A DNA stretch of 64,000 bases, from positions 186,001 to 250,000 of the forward strand of contig JADJPK010000005.1 in the NCBI GenBank assembly GCA_016713305.1, written 5' to 3'. Each line of letters begins with the position of its first letter. Positions within the stretch are counted from its first letter, which is position 1. The DNA is from Betaproteobacteria bacterium (GTDB taxonomy: Bacteria > Pseudomonadota > Gammaproteobacteria > Burkholderiales > Ga0077523). The notes beneath the pieces are model-generated. The model saw only the letters and a list, made by a program, of their open reading frames with translations, ran no database searches and was not told the DNA's origin. Shown here piece after piece: positions 15,792 to 24,563 of this stretch. A program made the translations under genes and the position numbers.

Positions 15792-16172
15792 ATGGAACGG
15801 ACATACCAGGGGGGTTGTCACTGCGGACGCGTGCGGTTCGAGGTCGCCGGCGACCTCTCGAAAGCCACCGTGTGCAATTGCTCGATCTGCAGCAAGAAGG
15901 GCTTCGTGCACCTCATCGTGCCCAAGGAAGCCTTCCGCCTGCTGTCGGGCGCCGACGATCTTGCCGACTACCGGTTCAACACGGGAGTGGCGCACCACCT
16001 GTTCTGCAGGCACTGCGGCATCCACTCCTACTATGTTCCGCGGTCGGATCCCGACAGGATCGACGTCAACGTGCGCTGTCTGGAGGGTGTGAATCTGGAC
16101 GAGCTGGAGCCCGCTGCCTTCGACGGGCGCAACTGGGAACGGGCGATGAGCAGCCACGTGCCCTGGCGTTGA
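15792..16172 (+). CDS. GFA-family zinc-binding protein
   Basis: A 126-residue protein of the GFA (glutathione-dependent formaldehyde-activating enzyme) family. It shows the zinc ligands in order: GCHCGRVRFE, CNCSICSKKG and FCRHCGIHSYY. The length is typical. Many family members have no proven formaldehyde activity, so a general zinc-binding redox or thiol role is a safer reading. The start is ATG 15792; open codons upstream lack family similarity. It is monocistronic, divergent from the exporter operon and convergent with the fatty acid hydroxylase gene. Confidence 0.85.
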   Translation: MERTYQGGCHCGRVRFEVAGDLSKATVCNCSICSKKGFVHLIVPKEAFRLLSGADDLADYRFNTGVAHHLFCRHCGIHSYYVPRSDPDRIDVNVRCLEGVNLDELEPAAFDGRNWERAMSSHVPWR

Positions 16173-16218
16173 GCCGGGCAGCGCGGCGCCGTGTCGTCCC
16201 GCCGGACCGGCTCGTCCT

Positions 16219-16989
16219 TCAGGCGGGCTGCTGCGCCGGTTCGGACCCGGACAGCGTGTGGCGCGCGAGAACCGGCTTCAGTTCGGGCTTGATGTGACGC
16301 TCGTCGTAGCCGTTGAAGATGTGGCCCAGGAGCCCGCGGTCCAGGTCGCTCGTGCCCATCATCCAGTCGGCGATGGGAAACGTGAGATTCATGTTGAGGT
16401 CCATCATGATTCCCTGGTTGTGATGTGCCGTGTGATGCCTGCGGATCGTGTTCACGAAGGGAATGTTGCGGACGAACCAGTTCTCGTGGACGTGGCAGCA
16501 GTAGTGGAAGGTCTCGTAGAGCAGATACTGCCCGACGATCGTCACCATCAGCACATACCCCGCGTTCGGATTGATCAGCGTGCCCAGCAGCAGCGCGAAC
16601 GGAGTCCCCATGCCCATGAACGTGAACAGGGCGCGCCAGGGAAAGAAGATGATCCGGAACTCGCGCGTCGAGTCGACCGTCATCTCGTTGTTGGTGAAGT
16701 ACTGGTGGTGCTGCCGCGTGTGACGGTCGTAGATCGCGCGCAGCGCCCACACGTCGATCAGCCGGTGCATCACGTACTTGTGGATCCACCACTCGAACAG
16801 GTTCGAGAATGCGAAGACCGGCACGACCAGCAGCCATTCCCACGAGGCGCCGGCCATGCGGGACAGGCACCAGGCAATGACGGAGATGCCCACCGCGTAC
16901 ATCACGCCGACGTGCACGAGGCCGTGGTAGTAGGGGCTGATCTCGGCCTGGTACCCGGCGCGGAACTGGCGCTGGCGCTCGCTCATCAT
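16219..16989 (-). CDS. Sterol desaturase / fatty acid hydroxylase superfamily protein
   Basis: A 256-residue membrane di-iron enzyme. It carries the His clusters of the superfamily: HKYVMHR (about 71-77), HTRQHH (about 92-97), HYCCHVHEN (about 164-172) and HHTAHH (about 186-191). At least four hydrophobic segments surround them. It would hydroxylate or desaturate a lipid chain using O2. A 12-bp palindrome lies 45 nt upstream of its ATG, and a GntR regulator gene follows upstream in the same orientation, so it is probably under that regulator's control. The substrate is unknown. Confidence 0.85.
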   Translation of the reverse strand: MMSERQRQFRAGYQAEISPYYHGLVHVGVMYAVGISVIAWCLSRMAGASWEWLLVVPVFAFSNLFEWWIHKYVMHRLIDVWALRAIYDRHTRQHHQYFTNNEMTVDSTREFRIIFFPWRALFTFMGMGTPFALLLGTLINPNAGYVLMVTIVGQYLLYETFHYCCHVHENWFVRNIPFVNTIRRHHTAHHNQGIMMDLNMNLTFPIADWMMGTSDLDRGLLGHIFNGYDERHIKPELKPVLARHTLSGSEPAQQPA

Positions 16990-17033
16990 GGTGGACCTCC
17001 GGAACGTGTCTTTCGCGAGCGGCTAATGTACGA

Positions 17034-17045
17034 CTGATATATCAG
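17034..17045. promoter_or_regulatory. Palindromic operator candidate for the GntR regulator
   Basis: The perfect 12-bp palindrome CTGATATATCAG lies between the GntR gene's stop (17067) and the fatty acid hydroxylase start (16989). It is AT-rich in a GC-rich genome, and FCD-type GntR proteins bind short palindromes of this size. Placement at the hydroxylase promoter suggests repression of that gene. Confidence 0.5.
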
Positions 17046-17066
17046 ATGCGCAAGGCGGAGCCTGCG

Positions 17067-17795
17067 TCAGGGTTCGGCGGACGCCGTGGCCCGGGTGAAG
17101 CTTTCGATGTTGTCCAGCAGGGTGTCCAGCGCGGCCGCGGCGGCGGCTTCCTTGCCGTCCGCGATGGCGCGCGCCACGTCGGCATGCAGTCTCGCGGCCT
17201 CCGGCATGTCCGCCGCCTGGCGGTAGTGGTGGTACCAGAAGCGCCGGGCGAGCGATTGCATGTTGGCCATCGCCGCGGCGGCGAACTCGTTGCGCGCGGC
17301 GACGAGGCACAGGTCGTTGAACTCGCGGTCGGTGCGCATGAAGGCCACGTCGTCGTTGCCGGCCGCCGCAGCTTCGAACCGCCTCGCCAGCTGCGAGAAG
17401 GCGTTGCGCTCCTCGGCGGTGGCGCGCCGGGCAGCACTGCGGGCCACGAGCCTTTCCACCTCGCGGCGCAGTTCCAGCAGCCGCAACTGCGTGCGCACGT
17501 TGATCTCGGAGATCACGATGCCGCGCCGGGGCAGGATCTGCACGAGCTTCTCCCGCGCCAGGCGCTGCAGCGCTTCGCGGATGGGAGTGCGGCCGATGCC
17601 CAGCGCTTCGGAGAGCATGGTCTCGGAGACCACGGTCCCGGGTGCCAGCTCCAGCCGGACGATCATCTCCTCGAGCGCGGTATACGCCACATCCGTCAGC
17701 GATGCGGCCTCGGCCGGCACGGGTGCTGCCCGAGTGGCAACGGTTCTCCGGCTGCGCGGCATGCGTGCAGCCGTCTTCGGAATGGATTTGTTCAT
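17067..17795 (-). CDS. GntR-family transcriptional regulator, FadR/FCD subfamily
   Basis: A 242-residue regulator. A basic N-terminal tail of about 25 residues leads to the GntR winged helix (VAYTALEEMIVRLELAPGTV, then SETMLSEALGIGRTPIREAL, with the recognition helix and RRGIVISEI wing). The FCD effector domain follows (about 105-235), with DREFNDL, His residues in WYHHYRQ and HADVARAI as candidate metal ligands. The start is the ATG at 17795 preceded by GGAGG two bases away, an unusually short spacing. It is likely a repressor of the downstream hydroxylase, responding to a small carboxylic acid. Confidence 0.85.
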   Translation of the reverse strand: MNKSIPKTAARMPRSRRTVATRAAPVPAEAASLTDVAYTALEEMIVRLELAPGTVVSETMLSEALGIGRTPIREALQRLAREKLVQILPRRGIVISEINVRTQLRLLELRREVERLVARSAARRATAEERNAFSQLARRFEAAAAGNDDVAFMRTDREFNDLCLVAARNEFAAAAMANMQSLARRFWYHHYRQAADMPEAARLHADVARAIADGKEAAAAAALDTLLDNIESFTRATASAEP

Positions 17796-17910
17796 GACCT
17801 CCGGCGACCCGCACACATGCGGGACGTGCGGCCGAAGGATACCGCCGGGCGGGCCGGACCGAGCGGTCGGCAAGCGCGGCGGCCCCGCAGGGAGCCGCCG
17901 CGAAGGTGAC

Positions 17911-18381
17911 CTACTTCGGCATCCGCTTCTGCTTCATGTAGGCATGGACTTCCTCCATGGAGACGGTGCCATCCTTGTCTCCATCGATCGCTTCGAAATT
18001 CTCCGACACGCGCGGCATCGCCTTCGCTTCCTCCCTGTCCAGCGTGCCGTCCTTGTCCTTGTCCGCGTCCTCGAATGCAGCCTTGCCCTTCTGATGCATG
18101 CGCTTCATGCCGCCCATCATCCGCTTCGCTCCGGCCGAGAGCTCTTCCATGGACACTGTCCCGCTCTTGTCCGTGTCCAGCCGGTCGAAGTTCTTGGCGA
18201 TCCGGGGCATCGCCTTCGCTTCCTCCCGGTCCAGCGTTCCGTCGCCGTCCTTGTCGGCGCTCTTGAACTTCGCTTCCATGCCTTCGTGGTGCCCGCCCTC
18301 GTGGTGATCCGCCAGAGCGGAGGTGGCGGCCAGGGACAGCAACGCAGCGGCCACGGCGGCCGCGATTCGGGATTCGTTCAC
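17911..18381 (-). CDS. Periplasmic EF-hand (calmodulin-like) protein
   Basis: A 156-residue secreted protein with a signal peptide (residues 1-24, ending TSALA) and a His-rich stretch DHHEGGHHEG that may bind metal. Four canonical EF-hand loops follow: DKDGDGTLDREE, DTDKSGTVSMEE, DKDKDGTLDREE and DGDKDGTVSMEE. The two halves are near copies of one another (each loop pair separated by EAKAMPR), evidence of a duplication. It probably binds Ca in the periplasm; no partner is evident. Confidence 0.88.
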   Translation of the reverse strand: MNESRIAAAVAAALLSLAATSALADHHEGGHHEGMEAKFKSADKDGDGTLDREEAKAMPRIAKNFDRLDTDKSGTVSMEELSAGAKRMMGGMKRMHQKGKAAFEDADKDKDGTLDREEAKAMPRVSENFEAIDGDKDGTVSMEEVHAYMKQKRMPK

Positions 18382-18683
18382 GCGATTCTCCTTCGATGGG
18401 TTGACCGGCGGACGGCCGGCCGTCGTTCGGGCGGTTTGAGCCCGATGCCTCGCGCACGAGAGCGCACGAGCAGCCGCGCGGACCTGGCGGAACAGACAGG
18501 GTTCCGGCTTGCCGGGCAGCTGACCAAGGTCAACGCGCAGCCGCCGGTACCGCTGACATCGTGGTCATTGGGCAAGGGCGAGCGGGGACCCGGAAGAAAC
18601 GCGAGCATGGCCATGACCACATTCGCCGGCACCCCGGCGGCCCGGCGAAGAACCGGACGATCGGAGGCGGGGACGCCGCCGCT
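18382..18683. other. Intergenic region between EF-hand and methyltransferase genes
   Basis: About 300 bp with no supported gene; the one long forward frame running through it has no recognisable domain. It contains the perfect 14-bp palindrome GACGGCCGGCCGTC (18411-18424), about 30 nt upstream of the EF-hand start, and the inverted repeat TGACCAAGGTCA near 18519-18530. Either may be an operator, but GC-rich palindromes arise easily here. Confidence 0.4.
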
Positions 18684-19481
18684 TCAGTCGCCCGTCAGCC
18701 GTCCGATGTAGACCCGCGTGTCGTATTCGAAGGCGACCGTGTCTTCTGGCGACACCGTCCGGTCGAACAGCGCCCGGAGTTCCCCGAGCAAGGCATCGCG
18801 CCGCGGACCTTCCTTCGGCACGTAGGATTGCGAATCGTGCCGCGCCACCAGCAGATCCCAGTCGAAGACCTGCACGTTGTCGAGCACGACCGCCTCGAAG
18901 CCGCGCGGATGGAAGAATTCCGCGAGCACCTCGTCCGTGACATTGCGGTGCACGACCTGAAGATATTCGGGGCAGTGCTGCACGAGCAGGGCTTCGTAGC
19001 CGCGAAGGAACTCCGTGGTGTCGAGTCTCCTGTCGTTCCAGACAAGCACCACGCTTCCGCGAGGGCGGAGGATGCGCGCGAACTCGATGCGCGCGCGGGG
19101 CCGGTCGAACCAGTGGAACGCCTGCGCGGCCGTCACCATGTCCACGCTTCGTTCCGGTAGGCCCGTCGCTTCCGCCGGCGCGGCGATGCTGGTGAATCCC
19201 GCCAGCCCGGCGAGCAGTTCCTCGCCTGCCTCGCGCATCTCGCGATTGGGTTCCACCGCGCGAACGCGCGCGCCGTTTTCCAGCAGCAGCCGGGTGAAGA
19301 GCCCCGTGCCGGAGCCGACGTCGGCCACCTCGATGCCGGGGACGAAACCGCAGTGCAAACGCAGAACATCGACGAGTTGCGGCGGGTAACCAGGGCGCGC
19401 GCGCACGTAATCGGCGACGCGGTTTCCGAATCTGACGGTGGCGGCGGTCGGGGTCACGACGGGGAAATCTCTCGTTGACAT
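18684..19481 (-). CDS. Class I SAM-dependent methyltransferase
   Basis: A 265-residue methyltransferase (Methyltransf_11/25 type). The N-terminal FGNRVADYVRARPGYPPQLV resembles UbiE/BioC-like enzymes, the glycine motif I is VADVGSGTGLFTRLL (about 52-66), the acidic loop VRAVEPNREM, and motif IV contains AQAFHWFD, then LRPRGSVVLVWNDRR. The AFHWF signature is common in small-molecule methyltransferases annotated after yeast TMT1 (trans-aconitate). The start is the ATG at 19481. It is divergent from the livJ-type gene. The substrate is unknown. Confidence 0.85.
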   Translation of the reverse strand: MSTRDFPVVTPTAATVRFGNRVADYVRARPGYPPQLVDVLRLHCGFVPGIEVADVGSGTGLFTRLLLENGARVRAVEPNREMREAGEELLAGLAGFTSIAAPAEATGLPERSVDMVTAAQAFHWFDRPRARIEFARILRPRGSVVLVWNDRRLDTTEFLRGYEALLVQHCPEYLQVVHRNVTDEVLAEFFHPRGFEAVVLDNVQVFDWDLLVARHDSQSYVPKEGPRRDALLGELRALFDRTVSPEDTVAFEYDTRVYIGRLTGD

Positions 19482-19593
19482 CGTTCTTGGCCGGAACATA
19501 GCATACCGTCCGCTCCGATCGAGACGGAGCCCACTGGCAGTGCGCGTCCGGCGCAGATCGGATCGTGCGGCCCGTCGAAAAGTCGGAGGAGTC

Positions 19594-20721
19594 ATGCGGT
19601 ACTGGATCAACTCGGTCATCGTGGCCGCAGCGATGACGGTCTCACTTTCGTCGCACGCGCAGGACACCATCAAGATCGGCCTCGTGAACGAAACCACGGG
19701 CCCCAACGCGGAAGCGGGCAGCTACACGGTGAATGGCGCCCGGCTCGCGCTCGACGAGATCAACGCCTCCGGCGGCGTGATGGGAAAGAAGCTCGAGTTG
19801 AAGCTCGAGGACAACCAGAGCACGAATCCCGGCACCGTGCTCGCGTTCTCCAAGCTCTTCGCGGAGAAGGGCATCGCGGCCATCATCGGGCCGATCCGCA
19901 GCACGCAGACCCAGGCCGCATCTCCCACCGTCGCCAAGGCGGGCATTCCCACGATGATCGGCGGGACCGACCCCAGCCTTACCAAGGTCAACAACCGCTG
20001 GCTCTTCCGGGCCCGGCCCAACGACTCCTACTCCTCGCGGGTCATCGCCGATTTCGGCGTGAACACCCTGAAGAAGACCAAGTGGGCCATCATCCACTCG
20101 ACCGACGCCTTCGGTTCGGGCGGCATGAACGCGCTCGCGGCCGCGCTGAAGACGCTGGGCGTGACGCCCGTGCTGGTGCAGGGTTACACGAACAATTCGC
20201 AGGACTTCACGCCTGTCGTCCTCGCCATCAAGAAGTCCGGCGCCGACGTCATCGGGACATACATGACCAATTCGCCCGACGTCGGCATCTTCGCCAAGCA
20301 GCTGAAGCAGCTGGGCGTTCAGGCCGAGTGGGTCGGCTCGCCGTCCGTGGTGACCGACACCGCGATGAAGCTCGCGGGCCCTGCCCTGCATGGCGTCTAC
20401 GGCATCGCGGATTTCACGCCGGAGGCCTCCGCGGAGTCCAAGGCGTACACGGCGAAGTACAAGGAGCGGTTCAAGCTCGACCCGGATGTCTATTCGAGCT
20501 GGGCGTACGATGCGATGAAGGTGCTGGCGCTTGCCATCGGCAACGCGAAGAGCACGGAGCCGGAAGCGATCCGCAAGGCGATCGTCGCGATCCATGGATG
20601 GAAGGGGGTCGAAGGCACCTACAACTTCGACGACAAGGGTGACGGACTCCGCGGCTACAACGTCGTCAAGAACGAAGGCGGCAAGGTGTCCTTCATCAAG
20701 CACATCGACTTCAAGGACTGA
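19594..20721 (+). CDS. Branched-chain amino acid-type ABC transporter substrate-binding protein
   Basis: A 375-residue periplasmic binding protein of the LivJ/LivK family. The signal peptide (1-23, ending SSHAQ) is followed by the family blocks IKIGLVNETTGPNAEAG, VNGARLALDEINASGGVMGK, AIIGPIRSTQTQAASPTVAK and WAIIHSTDAFGSGGM. The start at ATG 19594 is preceded by GGAGGA. It is the first gene of the liv set, followed by a strong terminator-type hairpin that probably allows partial readthrough, so that binding protein exceeds permease. The ligand may be an amino acid, amide or aromatic acid. Confidence 0.9.
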   Translation: MRYWINSVIVAAAMTVSLSSHAQDTIKIGLVNETTGPNAEAGSYTVNGARLALDEINASGGVMGKKLELKLEDNQSTNPGTVLAFSKLFAEKGIAAIIGPIRSTQTQAASPTVAKAGIPTMIGGTDPSLTKVNNRWLFRARPNDSYSSRVIADFGVNTLKKTKWAIIHSTDAFGSGGMNALAAALKTLGVTPVLVQGYTNNSQDFTPVVLAIKKSGADVIGTYMTNSPDVGIFAKQLKQLGVQAEWVGSPSVVTDTAMKLAGPALHGVYGIADFTPEASAESKAYTAKYKERFKLDPDVYSSWAYDAMKVLALAIGNAKSTEPEAIRKAIVAIHGWKGVEGTYNFDDKGDGLRGYNVVKNEGGKVSFIKHIDFKD

Positions 20722-20724
20722 TCA

Positions 20725-20757
20725 CGAAAACGCGGGCGCTGCCCGCGTTTTCGTTTG
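20725..20757 (+). terminator. Hairpin terminator / attenuator after the binding-protein gene
   Basis: A perfect 13-bp stem: CGAAAACGCGGGC (20725-20737) pairs with GCCCGCGTTTTCG (20741-20753) around a 3-nt loop, with T-rich sequence at the 3' side. It lies 3 nt after the binding-protein stop and about 180 nt before the permease gene, the common position of a partial terminator in liv operons. Confidence 0.8.
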
Positions 20758-20933
20758 CACGACAAGAGGGGGAGGAGGACTCGCCGCCGGACCGGATCGA
20801 GGGATCCGGTGGCGACAGTCTGTCCCGGGGGGAGCCGGGATTCGATGGCCGGTTCGCGGGGGCTGCACGGAGTGCGCAGCGCTCGCAGACAGGGTCGCGG
20901 GTCCGGACACAACGCAACGGCAAGAGCGGGCAC

Positions 20934-21818
20934 GTGCAGATACTGTTCGACAACTTGCAGGTCCTCTTCCAGGGCCTCGCGCTGGGAAGCATCTACGCGC
21001 TGGTGGCTCTGGGGTTCGTCCTCATCATCCGCGCCACGAACGTCGTCAACTTCGCCCAGGGCGACTTCGCGATGCTCGGTGCGTACGCGATGGTGCTCTT
21101 CTTCACCGGGTTGTCGTGGCCCTACTGGCTCGCGTTCATCGGCGCGCTCGTCGCCATGTCGATCTTCGGCGTGCTGTTCAATCTCGGCGTGTACTACCCG
21201 CTGCGCAACCGGCCGTTCCTGCCGGTGCTCATCAGCACGCTGGGCGCATCCATCTTCCTGCAGAACACCGTGCTGGCCGTGTTCGGACCCCAGCCCAAGC
21301 CGCTGGACAAGGTGCTCGACGCGGACGGCATCACGGTAGGCGGCGTGTTCCTGGACTCGCAGTACCTGGTGATTCTCGGCGTGACGGTGGCGCTGGTGCT
21401 GTTCACCTTCCTCTTCTTCGAGCACACGCTGATCGGCAAGAAGCTCCAGGCCACCTCCCAGGACAAGGACATGGCACGGCTTCTGGGGATTCCCGTCGCG
21501 CTGATGATCTCCATCACGTTCATCTACAGTGCCGTGCTGGGCGGGATCGCCGGCGTGCTGGTGGGGCCGATCCTCTTCGTCTCCATCGGCATGGGATCGA
21601 TCATCGCGCTGAAGGCGTTCGCCGCCACCATCATTGGCGGCTTCGGCGACGTCACGGGTGCCATTGTGGGAGGCCTGCTGCTGGGGGTGATCGAAAGCCT
21701 CGCGGCCTATCACATCTCGGTGCCCTACAAGGACGCCTACGCGTTCCTGGCCCTGTTCATCTTCCTGCTGTTCCGCCCATCCGGCATCTTCGGAGAGAAG
21801 GTGTCGGAGAAAGCATGA
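20934..21818 (+). CDS. Branched-chain amino acid-type ABC transporter permease (LivH-like)
   Basis: A 294-residue inner-membrane protein with about eight hydrophobic helices. It begins MQILFDNLQVLFQGLALGS and has the family blocks IYALVALGFVLIIRATNVVN, FAQGDFAMLGAY and FAATIIGGFGDVTGAIVGG (the EAA-like coupling region). The GTG start at 20934 follows AAGAGCGGG. It pairs with the fused LivM-LivG encoded next. Confidence 0.9.
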   Translation: MQILFDNLQVLFQGLALGSIYALVALGFVLIIRATNVVNFAQGDFAMLGAYAMVLFFTGLSWPYWLAFIGALVAMSIFGVLFNLGVYYPLRNRPFLPVLISTLGASIFLQNTVLAVFGPQPKPLDKVLDADGITVGGVFLDSQYLVILGVTVALVLFTFLFFEHTLIGKKLQATSQDKDMARLLGIPVALMISITFIYSAVLGGIAGVLVGPILFVSIGMGSIIALKAFAATIIGGFGDVTGAIVGGLLLGVIESLAAYHISVPYKDAYAFLALFIFLLFRPSGIFGEKVSEKA

Positions 21819-21897
21819 AGACACCGCCCCCGTACGGATCCGCCCCGGGCGGGTCTGCCTGCGCCTGCCGCGCCACGCCCTCACCGCGCCGTTGAAC

Positions 21898-23667
21898 ATG
21901 CGACGACTCCATCTTCCGACCCTGATCGTCATCGCTGCGCTCGCGGTCGCCGCTGCCGTGGTTCCCTACATGTTCGAAGTGAGCCAGTACGTCGTGCAGA
22001 TGTTCATGCAGGCGGTCACCTACGCCATTGCGGTTCTGGGCATGGTCGTGGTGCTGGGCTATACGGGGCAGATCAACCTGGCGCAGGCCGCGTTCTTCGG
22101 GTTCGGTGCCTACGGTGTGGCGCTGGGAATGGCGAGCGGTTCGCTCGGCTTCTGGATCTCGCTGGCGCTGGGCGTCGGCACAGCCACCGTGGCGGGGCTC
22201 GCACTGGGGCTCACCACGATCCGCCTGGGCGGTCACTACCTCGCGATGATCACGATCAGCTTCCAGCAGATCTTCGACCTGGTGCTGGTCAACTGGATCG
22301 AGGTCACACACGGACCCGACGGAATCGCGGGCATCGGACGTCCCTCGCTGTTCGGATTCGAACTCGCCGACGACCGCGCCTACCTGCTGTTCTGCGCAAT
22401 TGTCCTCTACCTGCTCGTCTTCGCCGTGTGGTGGCTGCCGAACACCCGTCTGGGACGGGGCATGCGGTCGGTGCGCGAGAACGAGCTGGCGGCCGAGGTG
22501 GTGGGCGTGCACACATTGCGCACCAAGGTGGTCGCCTTCGCGCTGTCGGCGCTTCTGGGTGCGATCGGTGGCGGCCTGTACGCCGCGGGATTCGCCTACA
22601 TCAGCCCGGACAATTTCAACTTCGCGCGGTCCATCGAGTTTCTCACCGCAGTTCTCCTCGGCGGTGCCCAGTCGCCCTTCGGCGGTGTGATCGGCACCGT
22701 GCTGATCGTGCAGATGCCCGAATGGCTCAAGCATCTGCCGGAGGCACTGTCGTTCATCAAGGACGTCTACCTGGCCGTGTACGGCCTGGGCGTGATCCTG
22801 ATCATGGTGTTCCTGCCCGAAGGCATCTGGGGCCTCATCAAGGCAGGGCGGGCGCGTTTCGCGAAAGCTCCGACGACCGACACTTCCGGGGTGATGCCGC
22901 TCGACTTCGATGTTCAGGCGGGCAAGGGGGGCGCCCTGCTGCAGCTCGACAGGCTGGCGAAGCACTTCGGCGGCCTGAAGGCGGTCGACGGGATCGAGAT
23001 GGAGGTGCAACGCGGCACCGTCCACGCGCTCATCGGCCCCAACGGATCGGGCAAGACGACCTCGCTCAACGTGGTGAGCGGAATCTACAAGCCCACCGAG
23101 GGGCGGGTCGTGTTCGAAGGCGAGGACGTCTCGCTGCTGCGCCCGCACCAGCGGGCCGGCAAGGGCGTGGGCCGCACGTTCCAGAACATCCGGCTCTTCT
23201 CGACCCTTTCCGCGCTCGAGAACGTCATGGTCGGTGCGCAGCGGGACAACAACCCCATTCCCTCGGGCGACAAGGCGCTGAGGGCGCGGGCGATGTCCGC
23301 GCTGTCGTTCGTCGGGCTCGCGGATCGCGCGCACATGATCGTGCGCAACCTGCCCTACGGGCATCAGCGGCTGGTGGAGATCGCCCGGGTGCTCGCGGGC
23401 CATCCCAAGCTGCTGCTGCTCGACGAACCGGCCGCCGGTCTCAATCAGACGGAGAAGATGGAACTCGTGGAACTGCTCAAGCGGTTGCGCGGGCACGGTC
23501 TCACCATCTTCCTCATCGATCACGACATGGGCCTGGTGGAAAAGATCTCCGACCGCATCACGGTGCTCAACTTCGGCCGCAAGATCGCGGAAGGCTCGCC
23601 CCAGGAAGTCCTGCGCAATCCGGACGTGATCGCCGCCTACCTGGGCACTTCCGGACCGGTGAACTGA
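21898..23667 (+). CDS. Fused LivM permease - LivG ATPase
   Basis: One 589-residue chain joins two normally separate subunits. Residues 1-320 are a LivM permease (GYTGQINLAQAAFFGFGAYG, RSVRENELAAEVVGV and FLTAVLLGGAQSPFGGVIGT). After a linker (about 321-345) comes a LivG ATPase: Walker A GPNGSGKTTSLN, Q-loop GRTFQNIRLF, a signature reading LPYGHQRLVEIARVL, Walker B LLLLDEPAAGLN and the switch HD in FLIDHDMGL. The open frame crosses the joint without a stop. The start is given at ATG 21898; TTG 21892 is 2 codons upstream and neither has a strong ribosome site. livF follows after one base. Confidence 0.88.
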   Translation: MRRLHLPTLIVIAALAVAAAVVPYMFEVSQYVVQMFMQAVTYAIAVLGMVVVLGYTGQINLAQAAFFGFGAYGVALGMASGSLGFWISLALGVGTATVAGLALGLTTIRLGGHYLAMITISFQQIFDLVLVNWIEVTHGPDGIAGIGRPSLFGFELADDRAYLLFCAIVLYLLVFAVWWLPNTRLGRGMRSVRENELAAEVVGVHTLRTKVVAFALSALLGAIGGGLYAAGFAYISPDNFNFARSIEFLTAVLLGGAQSPFGGVIGTVLIVQMPEWLKHLPEALSFIKDVYLAVYGLGVILIMVFLPEGIWGLIKAGRARFAKAPTTDTSGVMPLDFDVQAGKGGALLQLDRLAKHFGGLKAVDGIEMEVQRGTVHALIGPNGSGKTTSLNVVSGIYKPTEGRVVFEGEDVSLLRPHQRAGKGVGRTFQNIRLFSTLSALENVMVGAQRDNNPIPSGDKALRARAMSALSFVGLADRAHMIVRNLPYGHQRLVEIARVLAGHPKLLLLDEPAAGLNQTEKMELVELLKRLRGHGLTIFLIDHDMGLVEKISDRITVLNFGRKIAEGSPQEVLRNPDVIAAYLGTSGPVN

Positions 23668-23668
23668 C

Positions 23669-24394
23669 ATGGCTCTGCTCGAACTGCGCGACGTCCACAG
23701 CTACTACGGCAACGTCCATGCGTTGAAGGGCGTGAGCCTGCGCGTGGAACAGGGCGAACTGGTGACGCTGCTTGGCGCGAACGGCGCCGGCAAGAGCACC
23801 ACGCTCAAGACCATATCGGGCCTGGTGCAGCCGTCGCGCGGTGAAGTCTTCTTCGAGGGGCAATCGCTGCAGCGCACGGCGCCCGAGGCCATCGCGCGCA
23901 TGGGCATCAGCCACGTGCCCGAAGGGCGGCGAATCTTTCCCGGACTCACGGTGCGGGAGAACATCCTGCTCGGCGCCTCCAATCGCAAGGGTGTGCGCCG
24001 CGCGCAGCTCGAGCAGGAAGCCGACGAGATGTTCGGGATCTTTCCCGAGATCAGGCCGTTCGAGAACGCGCTCGGCTGGACGCTCTCCGGCGGCCAGCAG
24101 CAGATGCTGGCCGTGGCACGCGGCCTCATGGCCAAGCCCAAGCTGCTGCTTCTCGACGAGCCGTCGCTGGGGCTCGCGCCGCTCATCGTGCAGAACCTGT
24201 TTGCCACCATCCGTCAGATCCGCTCGCGCGGCACCACGATCCTGCTCGTGGAGCAGAACGCGAACATGGCGCTGTCGGTGGCGGACCGTGGTTATGTGCT
24301 GGAGACCGGCCAGCTCACCGTGGAAGGTTCGCCCAAGGACCTGCTGGACAACGAGGAAGTGCGCGCCGCCTATCTGGGCGGCCACCACGGCTGA
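23669..24394 (+). CDS. Branched-chain amino acid-type ABC transporter ATPase (LivF-like)
   Basis: A 241-residue ATPase: Walker A GANGAGKSTTLK, Q-loop VPEGRRIFPGLTVRENI (the LivF-type EGRRIFP signature), LSGGQQQMLAVARGL and Walker B LLLLDEPSLGLAP, with the switch glutamine/histidine region VEQNANMAL as typical of LivF. It starts one base after the LivM-LivG stop and would pair with the LivG half of the fusion. It ends the liv set. Confidence 0.92.
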   Translation: MALLELRDVHSYYGNVHALKGVSLRVEQGELVTLLGANGAGKSTTLKTISGLVQPSRGEVFFEGQSLQRTAPEAIARMGISHVPEGRRIFPGLTVRENILLGASNRKGVRRAQLEQEADEMFGIFPEIRPFENALGWTLSGGQQQMLAVARGLMAKPKLLLLDEPSLGLAPLIVQNLFATIRQIRSRGTTILLVEQNANMALSVADRGYVLETGQLTVEGSPKDLLDNEEVRAAYLGGHHG

Positions 24395-24563
24395 GCACTG
24401 GCGCGTCGCCGCTCCCGTTCCGTTGGCGGAAGCAGCGCCAGGCGCGCGTCACCTGTCCCGCCCGCGACGCGCCGACCGGAACAAGAGAGTCTCGCAAGAC
24501 CCAATCAATGGTGCCTGGTGCCTGGGTGCCAGCGTCGGCGTGCCGTTCGTCCTGCCGGTTGCC

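Noticed and set aside
18411..18424. 14-bp palindrome GACGGCCGGCCGTC upstream of the EF-hand gene
   Set aside because: Noted in the intergenic entry but not raised as a finding, because GC-rich palindromes are frequent in such genomes and no regulator gene is adjacent.
24510..24530. Tandem GGTGCCT repeats between livF and the MBL gene
   Set aside because: Only two exact copies plus one partial in a short intergenic space, with no feature linked to it.
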